This document shows positions 8,546 through 17,215 of a stretch of DNA of 64,000 nucleotides, piece after piece. Each line of letters opens with the position of its first letter. The first letter of the stretch is position 1. The position numbers were made by a program, and so were the translations under genes. Source of the DNA: DASUPK01 sp963763955 (GTDB lineage Bacteria > Actinomycetota > Thermoleophilia > Solirubrobacterales > 70-9); the NCBI GenBank assembly GCA_963763955.1, contig CAVXQP010000016.1:372001-436000 (forward strand). The letters run 5' to 3'. The notes beneath the pieces were generated by a model. That model was not told where the DNA came from. It did no database searches and saw nothing but the letters and a program-made list of their open reading frames with translations.

Positions 8546-9571
8546 TTGAACGAGAACGGACAAGGCACGCCCGCGATCCAGGCCCGTCGCCTGAGCCGCA
8601 CCTTCAAGGGAGGTATCGAGGCCGTGCGCAGCGTCGACCTGGACGTCTCCGAGGGCGAGGTCTTCGGCTTTCTTGGGCCGAACGGAGCCGGCAAGTCGAC
8701 CATGGTGCGCATGCTTTGCACGCTGCTACCGCCGACCGATGGAACCGCGAAGGTCGCCGGCCACGACATCGTCGATGAGGGCGACGAGGTCCGCCGAAGC
8801 ATCGGTGTGGCCCTGCAGGAGATAGGCCTGGATCCGGTCCAGACCGGTCGGGAGCTCCTCGAGCTCCAGTGCGGCCTCTACGGGATCACCGGCTCCGCCG
8901 GTCGTGAGCGCGCTGCCGAGCTGCTCGAGCTGGTCGGGCTGACCGACGCCGCAGAGCGGCGCACCAAGACCTACTCGGGAGGGATGAAGAGGCGGCTCGA
9001 CCTGGCGAGCGCCCTCGTCCACCAGCCCAGGGTGCTCTTCCTCGACGAGCCGACGACCGGCCTCGACCCCGCCTCCCGGCTGACCGTCTGGGAGGAGGTG
9101 CGCAGCATCAACGCCAGCGGCACGACCATCTTCCTCACCACCCAGTACCTGGAGGAGGCGGACGAGCTCTGCGAGCGACTCGCGATCATCGATGCCGGCG
9201 AGATCGTCGCCCAGGGGACGCCCGAGGCCCTGAAGGCCGAGATCGGCAAGGACGTGGTCTCGGTCGAGCTCCACGGTGCCGACGCCGAGCGCACCCAGCA
9301 GGTGATCGGCGAGCTTCCCGGCCTGGATCGCGTGATCGCCGAGCAGGACGCCCTCGCGCTTCTCGTCGAGAACGGCGCGGCCTCCATCGCGGAGATCGTG
9401 CGCCGGCTGGACGCCGCCGACGTCGAGGTCGGCGCGATCTCGGTTTCGCGGCCCTCGCTGGACGACGTCTTCCTGGAGGCGACCGGGCGGCGCCTCGAGG
9501 GTGCCGGAACCGATCACCCGGACGAGGCCGAGCGGGAGGATGACGCCGCGGCCAGGGCGGTGGCCCCATGA
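8546..9571 (+). CDS. ABC transporter ATP-binding protein, DrrA type
   Basis: Cytoplasmic ATPase of an ABC-2 exporter. Walker A GPNGAGKST (about residues 44-52), signature YSGGMKRRLDLASAL, Walker B VLFLDEPTTGLDP, and the C-terminal extension found in daunorubicin-type DrrA proteins. TTG start at 8546 with GGAAGA a few bases upstream. It overlaps its permease partner by 4 bp (ATGA). The substrate is not predictable; the divergent neighbour is the glycan operon, so an envelope lipid or glycan is possible but unproven. Confidence 0.9.
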   Translation: MNENGQGTPAIQARRLSRTFKGGIEAVRSVDLDVSEGEVFGFLGPNGAGKSTMVRMLCTLLPPTDGTAKVAGHDIVDEGDEVRRSIGVALQEIGLDPVQTGRELLELQCGLYGITGSAGRERAAELLELVGLTDAAERRTKTYSGGMKRRLDLASALVHQPRVLFLDEPTTGLDPASRLTVWEEVRSINASGTTIFLTTQYLEEADELCERLAIIDAGEIVAQGTPEALKAEIGKDVVSVELHGADAERTQQVIGELPGLDRVIAEQDALALLVENGAASIAEIVRRLDAADVEVGAISVSRPSLDDVFLEATGRRLEGAGTDHPDEAEREDDAAARAVAP

Positions 9572-10326
9572 CCGAGGTCCTGCTCCTCGGCCGGCGCGCG
9601 GTGAGGGAGGTCGTCCGTTATCCGGAGGCGACCATCCCGACCCTGTTCATCCCTCTCTTCTTCCTGGCGGTCAACATCGGCCAGGTCTCCAAGACGTTCC
9701 CCAGCACCACGCCCTTCCTGCACGGCCAGGGCTATGTCGCCTTTCAGATGCCCGTCTCGCTGATGTTCGCGGTGGCCACGGCGACGACCGGCCTGGCGCT
9801 GGTCACAGAGATCGACGGCGGCTACTTCGACAAGCTGCTCGTCGCGCCCATCCGCCGGACCTCGCTGATCGTCGGCAGGCTCGGCGCCGACCTCGTTCGT
9901 GGCATCGCCGCATCCACCGTCGTCCTGCTGGCGGGACTCGCTTTCGGCGCCCACATCGAGTCGGGGCCCGGCCGGGCGCCGTCGTCATGCGTCCTGCTCG
10001 CTTCCCTCTTCGGGGTGGCCTACGCCGGCTTCGGGATCCTGGTGGCGCTGACCACCCGCAACGTGCAGGCGACCAACACCAGCTTCCTGCTCTTCTTCCC
10101 ACTCCTCTTCCTGACGCCGAACTTCGTGCCGTTCGACCGGCTCTCGCCGGTGATGGAGACGCTCGCCCGCATCAACCCGGTGAGCTACGTGATCGTTGGC
10201 CTGCGCTCGCTGATCATCGACGGCTGGGTCATCGACAAGATTCTCGTCTGCCTCGGCGTGACCCTGGCGATGGGAGTCGTCCTGATCGGCCTCTCGCTGC
10301 GGGCGATCAGGAACTACGACCGCTGA
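9568..10326 (+). CDS. ABC-2 type transporter permease
   Basis: 252-residue integral membrane protein with about six hydrophobic segments (TIPTLFIPLFFLAV; MLFAVATATTGLALV; GIAASTVVLLAGLAF; SCVLLASLFGVAYAGFGILVAL; FLLFFPLLFLTPNFVPF; ILVCLGVTLAMGVVLIGL). The LTPNFVPFDRLSP loop and NPVSYVIVGLR are characteristic of DrrB-like permeases. Translationally coupled to the ATPase by the ATGA overlap. Confidence 0.88.
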   Translation: MTEVLLLGRRAVREVVRYPEATIPTLFIPLFFLAVNIGQVSKTFPSTTPFLHGQGYVAFQMPVSLMFAVATATTGLALVTEIDGGYFDKLLVAPIRRTSLIVGRLGADLVRGIAASTVVLLAGLAFGAHIESGPGRAPSSCVLLASLFGVAYAGFGILVALTTRNVQATNTSFLLFFPLLFLTPNFVPFDRLSPVMETLARINPVSYVIVGLRSLIIDGWVIDKILVCLGVTLAMGVVLIGLSLRAIRNYDR

Positions 10327-10360
10327 TCTGACGGCGAAGCCGCAGCTACGATCCCGCTCC

Positions 10361-11260
10361 GTGCCCAGCCCTGAGCGGATCAAGGAGGTGAACGAGCGCT
10401 ACCACGACGTGGCGGCGGCCTCGTACGACTCCAAGTGGGGGATCGACTTCGGCGAGATCGGGCAGGAACAGGTCGCCGCCAAGCTGCGCAAGGCGCTCGG
10501 CGGCTGGCCCGATCGGCCCTTCGGAGAGGCGTTGGAGATCGGAGCCGGAACCGGCTACTTCTCCCTCAACCTCTTGCAGGCGGGCGCGATCGAGCGTGCC
10601 ACAGCCACCGACATCTCACCCGGGATGCTCGCGACGCTCCAGGAGAACGCCGCCCGGCTCGGGCTGGGGGTGCGGACGGCGGCGGCCGAGGCCGAGACGC
10701 TGCCCTTCGGCGACCAGAGCTTCGACCTGGTCTTCGGTCACGCCGTCCTCCATCACATCCCCGATCTCGCCCAGGCGTTCTCGGAATTCGGCCGGGTCCT
10801 GCGGCCCGGCGGGACGCTGGCCTTCTGCGGAGAGCCCTCGCGCTATGGCGATCTCCTGGCCGCGATCCCGAAGCGGACCGCGCTGTTGACCGCGCCGCTC
10901 TGGCGGCGTTTGGTGGGCGCCTCCGCCCGCGACTACGAGGCCGATGGGAACGGCCACGACCTCGAGCCCGAGGTCGATGTCCACGCGTTCTCCCCCGGCG
11001 ACCTGCGCCGCTTCGCCACGGCCGCGGGGCTCACCCGGGTCAGGGTCCGCGGCGAGGAGCTGCTCGCCTCGATCCACGGCTGGACCGTCCGGACCCTCGA
11101 GGGGAGCGCGGTGCCCGAGGAGGTGCCACGGGGATGGAGGCAGTTCGCGTTCCGCAGCTACCTGGCTCTGCAGCGGGTGGACAACCAGGTCCTGGAGCCG
11201 CGCCTGCCGCCCCAGCTCTTCTACAACCTGCTGGTCAGCGCGCGGAGGCCGCAGCCCTAG
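10361..11260 (+). CDS. Class I SAM-dependent methyltransferase
   Basis: 299 residues, GTG start. Methyltransferase_11-type core: motif I ALEIGAGTGYFSLNL (about residues 56-70), TATDISPGML acidic loop, and DLVFGHAVLHHIPDL. The C-terminal third (SYLALQRVDNQVLEPRLPP) is an extra helical region that may shape the acceptor pocket. It follows the ABC genes by 34 bp and is probably co-transcribed. The fragment TGACGGCGAAGCCG just upstream (10328-10341) resembles the end of repeat family A. Acceptor unknown. Confidence 0.85.
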   Translation: MPSPERIKEVNERYHDVAAASYDSKWGIDFGEIGQEQVAAKLRKALGGWPDRPFGEALEIGAGTGYFSLNLLQAGAIERATATDISPGMLATLQENAARLGLGVRTAAAEAETLPFGDQSFDLVFGHAVLHHIPDLAQAFSEFGRVLRPGGTLAFCGEPSRYGDLLAAIPKRTALLTAPLWRRLVGASARDYEADGNGHDLEPEVDVHAFSPGDLRRFATAAGLTRVRVRGEELLASIHGWTVRTLEGSAVPEEVPRGWRQFAFRSYLALQRVDNQVLEPRLPPQLFYNLLVSARRPQP

Positions 11261-11583
11261 CCGCGCCCGCCGGGCTCTTCATCGACCTTGCGGTCGGCCC
11301 AGGGGACCGCCTCGAGGCGCTCGTCCGGAATCGGATCTCCGCTCACCACCGAGACTCCATAGGTCCCCTCCTCGAGCCGCGCCTCGGCGCGCTCGATCGC
11401 CTCGAGCGTCTGCTTGAGGTCCTCTCGCAGTGCGTCGTCGGTCCCCTCCTGCTGGAGGTCGTCAGCCTGATCGCCGCTGTCCCGCGGCTCATCGGAGGCC
11501 TCCGGCCGGCCGATCCTCTCGAGCTCCTGCTCGACCCTGGCCCTCTCCTCGGCGAGCCGCTTGCGGGCGTGGTCCGCATCCAC
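11257..11583 (-). CDS. TraR/DksA-family protein without zinc-finger cysteines
   Basis: 108 residues: an N-terminal coiled coil (about 1-80) and a C-terminal remnant of the DksA zinc-finger fold. The family pattern YGxCxxCGxxIxxxRLxAxP is kept as YGVSVVSGDPIPDERLEAVP, but both cysteines of the first pair are Ser and the second pair is also absent (WADRKVDEEP). DksA-type proteins act in the RNA polymerase secondary channel with or without ppGpp; a cysteine-free variant may hold its fold without zinc. Convergent with the upstream methyltransferase, sharing a 4-bp CTAG overlap of stop codons. Confidence 0.8.
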   Translation of the reverse strand: MDADHARKRLAEERARVEQELERIGRPEASDEPRDSGDQADDLQQEGTDDALREDLKQTLEAIERAEARLEEGTYGVSVVSGDPIPDERLEAVPWADRKVDEEPGGRG

Positions 11584-11616
11584 GGCTCGGATCCTATTGG
11601 CAGGGCGGGCCCCCGC

Positions 11617-11655
11617 GTTTAGCTGGCTTTAGGGAGACGCAACGATCCCCTTTAG
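11617..11655. promoter_or_regulatory. CTTTAG motif cluster, putative operator
   Basis: Three near-identical hexamers, GTTTAG at 11617, CTTTAG at 11627 and CTTTAG at 11650, spaced 10 and 23 bp (about one and two helical turns). They lie between the DksA-like gene (minus) and the LPG-synthase-like gene (plus). The same hexamer, as a CTAAAG/CTTTAG inverted pair, lies at 16642-16656 in the promoter region of the linked lipoprotein esterase. Confidence 0.4.
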
Positions 11656-11729
11656 CGGGCGGGCGTAGGTTCGGGGCCGGATCTGGGGACGACCGTGGTC
11701 GAGGCCTGCGGAATGAGAGCGGACGCGAG

Positions 11730-13781
11730 ATGAACCGCCGATTCGGAAGCTGGCGACGCGGTGTAACCGCGGCGACGACCGCGGTCGCGGGCGCGACGAC
11801 CGTGGCCGGCCAGCTATCCGGCATCGCCCTCACCGGTCGACACGCCAGCGCCGGATTCTCCGATCTACCTCTCCACGCGCTCGGGATCGCGGGCGGGCTC
11901 GGGCTTCTGCTGCTTGCGGTCGGCCTCTGGAACGGCAAGCGCCGAGCCGCGCTGGTTGCCGCCGCGGCCCTATGCCTGATCGGCCTGGCCAGGCTCGCCT
12001 TCGGCCTTTTCGTGCTGGACGCCGCCATCGACCTCGTCCCCGCCGTCATCATCCTGCTCAACCTCGGCGCGTTCCCGCGCGGGGCGGGCGGCTGGAGGTC
12101 CCGGAAGCTCACCGACACGGTCGGGCTCGCCGCCGGGGCAGGCATCTACGCCGTCTACGTGGTCGCCGCCCTCGGCGCCAGCGAGGGCACGGAACTCGAC
12201 CGCGCAGTCGCATCAGCGGGCCATCACCTGCCGGCCGGACCGATCCTGGCCGGCACGGCCTCGCATCCGGGCCTGGCGATCAACGCCACCATCGCGCTGG
12301 TCCTGGTCGGCGGCTGGGCGCTCCTGCGCGGTCTGCTGCGACCGGCCGCCGCCGAGGACGGCCATGAGCCCGCCGAGGGGATTCGCGCCCGGACGATCGC
12401 GCGGGAGCACGGCTCCGACTCGCTCGCCCCGTTCGCCATCCGGGAGGACAAGGCCTTCCACTTCGCCGCGGGCGGCTTCGTCGCCTACCGGGTGCTGCGC
12501 GAGACCGCCGTCGTCTCCGGTGATCCGGTCGGTCCGCCCGGCAGCGCGCCGGCCATCCTTGAGAGCTTCGTCCGGTTCGCGGAGGCAAAGGGGTGGAATG
12601 TCGCGATCACCGCCGCCTCGGATCGCCACCTCTCGGCCTGCAAGCAGCTCGGACTGCGCGTCCTGCGGATCGGCGACGAGGCCGTGGTCGACCCCCGGAC
12701 ATTCAGCCTCGAGGGCCGACCGATCCGGAAGGTGCGCCAGTCGATCGCCCGCGTCAAGCGTCACGGCTGGCGGGTTGAGGTGGTCGACGATGGCGTTGTC
12801 TCAGCCGAGCTCGGGCGGGAGCTTGCCGAGGTGGAGGCCGACTGGCGCTCGCGCCAGTGGCGCCTGATCGGTTTCGCGATGACGCTCGGGCGACTGGCGG
12901 GCACCGATGATCGCGACGGTGGCGTCTACGTACTGGGCCGCGACGCGGACGGTCGGCTGCGCTCGTTCCTGCGCTTCGCCTCGTACCGCGACGGGCTCTC
13001 CCTCGACTTGATGCGGCGGGCGGGTGACGAGCCCAACGGGCTCACCGAGGCCCTAGTCGTGGCGGCGATCGAGCACGCCCGCGAGCTGGGGCTTAGCGCG
13101 GTGAGCCTCAACTTCGCCGGCTTCGCCCACGTGATGGCCGCCGACGCGGCGCTCAGCCGCAGCCAGCGGCTGCTCCGGCTCTGCCTCCGTCTCTGCCACG
13201 GCCGGTTCCAACTCGAGCGCCTGGTCCGCTTCAACGCGAAGTTCTTTCCACGCTGGCAGCCCCGCTACCTCGTGTATGACGGGCTCACCTACCTGCCCCT
13301 CTCGGCACTTCGTGTGCTGCAAGCGGAGGCGTACCTTCCCGCTCCTGACCCGGATCGGCGACGGAAGCCCTTTGGCGGGGCTCCCGGATGGCTCCGCGGG
13401 GCAACCGCCGCCGCCGCGATCTGCGTTGGTCTGACGACGTCGATGCTGCTGGTGGGGGGGAACCACGCCACCGCCCGTCCCCTGCGGATCCACGCCGAGG
13501 CGCACCACTCCGACTGGTCGTTCGTCTACGGCGGACCGGGGGATCGCACCCGGGAGGCCGCCCTGTACCTGCCCAAGGACCGGCGCGTCATCCTCAGGAT
13601 CGGGCGCCGCCGCCCCGGACGGGTCATTCGCATGGATCCGCTCCACCTCGGCGACATGAGCATTCCACGTGGCTCCGGCCGCGCCGCGATCTCGGCCGAC
13701 GTCCTCGGACCAAAGCGGTTCCGCTCCCAACTCGACCGCGTCGAATCGCCCAGGCCGGACCGCGGAGCGCGGCCGTCGTGA
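11730..13781 (+). CDS. LPG-synthase-like (DUF2156) membrane protein
   Basis: 683 residues. About five N-terminal membrane segments (residues 15-215), then a GNAT-like DUF2156 domain (about 230-520) of the MprF/LysX class that transfers an aminoacyl group from tRNA to phosphatidylglycerol; it contains KAFHFAAGGFVAYRV, VVSGDPVGPP and FFPRWQPRYLVYDG. An extra membrane helix (about 553-575) and a C-terminal segment of about 110 residues, probably extracytoplasmic, follow, which is not the standard MprF order. I start at the ATG at 11730. The stop overlaps the GTG of the next gene. Aminoacyl-lipid synthesis is inferred from family. Confidence 0.82.
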   Translation: MNRRFGSWRRGVTAATTAVAGATTVAGQLSGIALTGRHASAGFSDLPLHALGIAGGLGLLLLAVGLWNGKRRAALVAAAALCLIGLARLAFGLFVLDAAIDLVPAVIILLNLGAFPRGAGGWRSRKLTDTVGLAAGAGIYAVYVVAALGASEGTELDRAVASAGHHLPAGPILAGTASHPGLAINATIALVLVGGWALLRGLLRPAAAEDGHEPAEGIRARTIAREHGSDSLAPFAIREDKAFHFAAGGFVAYRVLRETAVVSGDPVGPPGSAPAILESFVRFAEAKGWNVAITAASDRHLSACKQLGLRVLRIGDEAVVDPRTFSLEGRPIRKVRQSIARVKRHGWRVEVVDDGVVSAELGRELAEVEADWRSRQWRLIGFAMTLGRLAGTDDRDGGVYVLGRDADGRLRSFLRFASYRDGLSLDLMRRAGDEPNGLTEALVVAAIEHARELGLSAVSLNFAGFAHVMAADAALSRSQRLLRLCLRLCHGRFQLERLVRFNAKFFPRWQPRYLVYDGLTYLPLSALRVLQAEAYLPAPDPDRRRKPFGGAPGWLRGATAAAAICVGLTTSMLLVGGNHATARPLRIHAEAHHSDWSFVYGGPGDRTREAALYLPKDRRVILRIGRRRPGRVIRMDPLHLGDMSIPRGSGRAAISADVLGPKRFRSQLDRVESPRPDRGARPS

Positions 13782-14701
13782 GGTGGCGGCTCGCATTGGC
13801 GCTCGCCCTCGCCTTCCTCGCGACGGGGATCTACGGGGCCTACGCATACGTCCACAACTACTCGGTCTACCGCGGCTTCCCGCCTCCCTCCGACCCACAC
13901 GGCGTCCCGGCGGGCAGGTACGTCGAGGTCAATTTCCAGTCACAGGCCCTAGGCCACCAGGACCGCTACATGGTCTACGAGCCACCTGGCTTCCAACAGC
14001 TGGCGGCGCGCGGCTACCGGTTTCCCGTGCTCTACCTGCTGCACGGCACGGTGAGCAACGCCCTGCACTACATCAACGTCGGGCGTGTCGGGGTCAACCT
14101 CGATGAGCTCCTCGCCGCCGGCCGAATCCGGCCATTCCTCATAGTCATGCCCGAATCAAGTGACGGGACCTTCATCGACGACACCGAGTGGGCGAACACC
14201 TCGCACGGCTCCTATGAGAGCGCCATAATGAACGCCGTCCAGCACGTCGATCAGCACTGGCCGACCATCGCGAAGCGCTCGGCCCGTGCGATCGCGGGTC
14301 TCTCGATGGGCGGATACGGGGCGCTCAACATCGGGCTGCACCATCTGGACACCTTCGGCACGATCGAGAGCTGGTCCGGCTACTACAAGCAGACACGCAC
14401 CGGCGTCTTCGCGAATGCGACCGCCGCCCAGCTCAGCTTCAACAGCCCCGCCGCCTACGCGAAGACGATCCGGCCGGCACTCCAGCGTCTGCCGCTGCGC
14501 GTCTTTCTCTACTCGGGCGCGCAGGACCACCTGACGCATCTTCAGCCCGGGTTCGCCAAGGAGCTACGGCGCTTAGGCGCGACGGTCCGGACCGCCGAGC
14601 CGCCCGGAGTACACGACTGGCGGCTGTGGCGCACCGAGATGCCGGCCGCCCTTCGCATTGCGGGGAACTGGCTTTACGTCCAGACCGCTCGTCACCGCTG
14701 A
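13778..14701 (+). CDS. Secreted or anchored alpha/beta-hydrolase esterase (esterase D/Ag85 type)
   Basis: 307 residues from a GTG that overlaps the preceding stop (GTGA). N-terminal signal anchor (LALALALAFLATGIYGAYAYV). PF00756-type hydrolase with nucleophile motif GLSMGGYG (about residues 183-190), preceded by VLYLLHGTVSNALHY and a late His in GVHDWRLW (about residue 285), consistent with a Ser-Asp-His triad. Paralogous to the lipoprotein at 15580 (shared MPESSDG/STD, DTEWANTS, IESWSGY). The last 129 nt overlap the convergent membrane-protein gene. Confidence 0.85.
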   Translation: MRWRLALALALAFLATGIYGAYAYVHNYSVYRGFPPPSDPHGVPAGRYVEVNFQSQALGHQDRYMVYEPPGFQQLAARGYRFPVLYLLHGTVSNALHYINVGRVGVNLDELLAAGRIRPFLIVMPESSDGTFIDDTEWANTSHGSYESAIMNAVQHVDQHWPTIAKRSARAIAGLSMGGYGALNIGLHHLDTFGTIESWSGYYKQTRTGVFANATAAQLSFNSPAAYAKTIRPALQRLPLRVFLYSGAQDHLTHLQPGFAKELRRLGATVRTAEPPGVHDWRLWRTEMPAALRIAGNWLYVQTARHR

Positions 14702-15577
14702 ATCCTCGCCGTCTCCCGGTCGTGAGCCGGCCAGCCTGGCCTGAGCCGGTGCGAGGCTCCACGCGGCGACACCGACCCCGATAAAGGCACAGGCGTGGAC
14801 CGCGGCCATCGCCGGGCTCGCGCCCAGGGAGTCGCCGAACGCAATGAAGCCGGCGAGCACGCCGCCGGCGACCGCCCCGGCCTCCATGACGGCGATCGCG
14901 GTCAGTGGCCGGTTCGTCTGCAGCGCCCGCTGGAAGCAGAAGAAGGCCGCCGTTCCGGAGAGGATCGCGGCCAGCAGGAACGGCGAGCGGAGCATCTCGG
15001 GCAGGCCTCCTGCGCGGACCAAGTCGGTCATCGCCTTCGTGGAGCTGTCCAGGACGCCGTAGAACAGGCCCGCCGCCAGACCGAGGGCCGGGTGACGGAG
15101 GCGCCCGTTAACGGCAGTCGCAAGGAGCGCCGCGAGCAGGGACAGACCGCAGAGGTAGAGCCCGAGCTCCCTACCGTCGAAGTGGAGAGGGCGGCTCGAC
15201 TCGGTGATTCCGAAGGAGAGGGCAGCCAGGGAAGCCGCCATCAGGAACACGGCGCGAGTCTCCGATCTGGTCAGGTGGTGCCCGAACACCCGCGCAGCCA
15301 GCGGCACCGCCATCGCCAGCCCGCCGGCGACGAATGCCTGCACGAGGGAGATCGGGGCTAGCGCGAGAGCGGCCAGGTGGAGCAGGAAGCCGGCGATCGC
15401 GAGCATCAGCCCGACCCGCCACCAGGGCGCCGTCAGCATCGCCTCCAAGGTCCGGATCGGGCGCCGGATGCTGACCGGAGGCCGCACGGCGGCGCTCACG
15501 TGCTGAAAGAGATACCCGCCGCTCTGGGAGAGTGACGCCGCCAGAGCCAGGCCCAAGCCGATCGCGATTGCCGGCAT
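14573..15577 (-). CDS. Drug/metabolite-transporter-like membrane protein
   Basis: 334 residues from the ATG at 15577, two bases after the stop of the upstream esterase. About nine or ten hydrophobic segments with the EamA-like pattern (LVQAFVAGGLAMAVPLAARV, LFYGVLDSSTKAM, LTAIAVMEAGAVAGGVLAG). Proteins of this kind are found in pairs or alone as DMT-superfamily carriers or lipid flippases. The C-terminal 43 codons run antisense into the end of the convergent esterase and look low-complexity and hydrophilic. Confidence 0.75.
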   Translation of the reverse strand: MPAIAIGLGLALAASLSQSGGYLFQHVSAAVRPPVSIRRPIRTLEAMLTAPWWRVGLMLAIAGFLLHLAALALAPISLVQAFVAGGLAMAVPLAARVFGHHLTRSETRAVFLMAASLAALSFGITESSRPLHFDGRELGLYLCGLSLLAALLATAVNGRLRHPALGLAAGLFYGVLDSSTKAMTDLVRAGGLPEMLRSPFLLAAILSGTAAFFCFQRALQTNRPLTAIAVMEAGAVAGGVLAGFIAFGDSLGASPAMAAVHACAFIGVGVAAWSLAPAQARLAGSRPGDGEDSAVTSGLDVKPVPRNAKGGRHLGAPQPPVVYSGRLGGPDRRA

Positions 15578-15579
15578 CG

Positions 15580-16581
15580 TCACGCGCCCCCGGAGTTCGA
15601 GAGCCAGTGGCTGGCGAAGCTCAGCGCCTGCGGCATGTGAACGGACCAGAGCCCGAAGTTGTGAGGGCCTCCGAACTCGTTGGCTTCTACCTGCACGCCC
15701 AGGGAGCCGAGTGCGGCGGCGAAGGGCCCCTGCTGAACGCGCAGCGGGTCGGTGCGGCTGATGTAGAGCAGCACGTGGATCGGGTCGGCCGCGAGTTGGG
15801 CCCAGAGGGTATTGACGTACGCGGCAGGGCTGTTCGCCCGGAGCTTGGCTGGGGAGGCTCCCACAAACGGCCCGGTGGGTGTCTGTGTGAAGTACCCGGA
15901 CCAGCTCTCGATCACCGAGAACATGCTCAGGTGACGCAGGGCGATGTTGACCGCTCCGTAGCCGCCCATCGACAGGCCGGCGATGGCCCGCCCCGAGCGG
16001 GACTGCACGGTGGGCCAGGTCGAGTCGACCGCGTGGACCAGGTCGATCACGCTCGAGCCGAACTGTCCCCGCGACGTGTTCGCCCACTCGGTATCGCCCA
16101 CGACCGAGGTATCAGTCGACTCCGGCATGACGATCAACATCGGCCGGCTCGCGCCCGCGTGAACCAGGGTGGTGGCCGCCTGGCCGACGCGGCCCCGCTG
16201 GAAGAGATGGCCGGCGCCGTGGCGCTGGTGGCGGCCGTCCCCGTGCAGGAGATAGAGGACCGGAAATGTCCTGCCAGCCTTGGCCTGGTTCGCGTAGCCC
16301 GGAGGCAGGTAGATCAGGTAGGAGTCGGTCCGGCCGAGCGCGCGCGAGTGGAAGTGGACGCGACGCAGGTCGCCCCCCCCGTCGCGGGGCTTGCTGACGT
16401 CGGTGCCGGGCAGGGATACGTTTCGCCGTACCGGGGCGGTCGCCATGGGCGCCGATGACTTCTTCGGAGGGTCGTTGCTCGCCGAGCTCGCCCCCCCGCA
16501 GCCGACCAGCACCAGCAGGGCGAGCAGGAGCCCGAATGAACCGAGGCCCGTCAACCGCGCACATCCCCCGAATCGATCCAT
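15580..16581 (-). CDS. Esterase-family lipoprotein
   Basis: 333 residues with a lipoprotein signal peptide ending in a lipobox LVGC (Cys near residue 28), followed by a Ser/Pro-rich linker. Esterase D-like domain with VLYLLHGDG, MLIVMPESTDTS, nucleophile GLSMGGYG (about residue 200) and a C-terminal His in GGPHNFGLW. Paralogue of the gene at 13778, which is membrane-anchored instead of lipidated. It leads a two-gene minus operon with the transporter-like gene. Substrate unknown; an envelope lipid ester is plausible next to an LPG-synthase-like protein. Confidence 0.85.
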   Translation of the reverse strand: MDRFGGCARLTGLGSFGLLLALLVLVGCGGASSASNDPPKKSSAPMATAPVRRNVSLPGTDVSKPRDGGGDLRRVHFHSRALGRTDSYLIYLPPGYANQAKAGRTFPVLYLLHGDGRHQRHGAGHLFQRGRVGQAATTLVHAGASRPMLIVMPESTDTSVVGDTEWANTSRGQFGSSVIDLVHAVDSTWPTVQSRSGRAIAGLSMGGYGAVNIALRHLSMFSVIESWSGYFTQTPTGPFVGASPAKLRANSPAAYVNTLWAQLAADPIHVLLYISRTDPLRVQQGPFAAALGSLGVQVEANEFGGPHNFGLWSVHMPQALSFASHWLSNSGGA

Positions 16582-16641
16582 GGGTTCTGCGCATGCTCCG
16601 CCCCGGATCTGGCCTGGGCATAAAGACCGGTTATCCGGTTG

Positions 16642-16656
16642 CTAAAGCGCCTTTAG
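16642..16656. promoter_or_regulatory. CTAAAG/CTTTAG inverted repeat, putative operator
   Basis: CTAAAG at 16642 and CTTTAG at 16651 form a 6-3-6 palindrome in the 94-bp divergent region between the lipoprotein esterase (minus) and the membrane protein at 16676 (plus). The same hexamer recurs at 11617-11655 upstream of the LPG-synthase-like gene, suggesting co-regulation of the whole 11.7-17.2 kb cluster. Confidence 0.4.
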
Positions 16657-16675
16657 AAGCTGTTTCGGGGACGGG

Positions 16676-17215
16676 ATGATCATCTCTGCGATGGAAGCCA
16701 TCGCCGCCACGCAGAGAGCTCACCGGACGGAGAGGACCCTCCCGAGGTGGCTCGTCACCTCGGCCGGCGCGGTGGGCGCCTTCCTGCTCGCCTTTGCCGC
16801 GCTCTTCGCGGGCGTCGGGATTCTCTACCTGATCCGACATGGTGGCCTCGGCTTCGGAGCGAAGATCCACAATGCCCTGCCGCTGGAGCAGCTCGCAGGG
16901 CAGGACTCCCAGCCGTTCTCCCACATGGCGATCGCCTGGATTCCCGCCGGATTCGTGGCCGGACTGGCGTTCTTTTCGCTGACCCGGTTCGGCGGCCTTG
17001 CACGGACCGCCGTCCTGACCGCGCTCGCGGCCGTCAGCCTGCTGCTCGCCGGCGCGGTCTCCGATTCAATCGCGGTCAACGACCCGCTCTCACCGCACCT
17101 GGCGCCGCAGCTCACCAGGGGAGCAACCTGGATCGCGGTCGCCCTGTTCGCGCTCGGCTCGCTCTGCGCCGGGTTGCTGCCGCCCCGGCGCCGGGACGCG
17201 GCTAACCGAACGTGA
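16676..17215 (+). CDS. Four-helix integral membrane protein
   Basis: 179 residues with four hydrophobic segments (WLVTSAGAVGAFLLAFAALFAG, MAIAWIPAGFVAGLAFFSL, VLTALAAVSLLLAGAV, WIAVALFALGSLCAGLL). GGGGACGG precedes the ATG at 16676; the ATG at 16691 is an alternative. No family recognised. Divergent from the lipoprotein esterase, sharing the CTTTAG region, so probably in the same envelope programme. Its end overlaps dipZ by 14 bp. Confidence 0.7.
   Translation: MIISAMEAIAATQRAHRTERTLPRWLVTSAGAVGAFLLAFAALFAGVGILYLIRHGGLGFGAKIHNALPLEQLAGQDSQPFSHMAIAWIPAGFVAGLAFFSLTRFGGLARTAVLTALAAVSLLLAGAVSDSIAVNDPLSPHLAPQLTRGATWIAVALFALGSLCAGLLPPRRRDAANRT

Noticed and set aside
11583..11620. Sigma28-like TAAA-N16-GCCAATAG before the DksA-like gene
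   Set aside because: Spacing off by one, -10 imperfect, and too close to the start codon.
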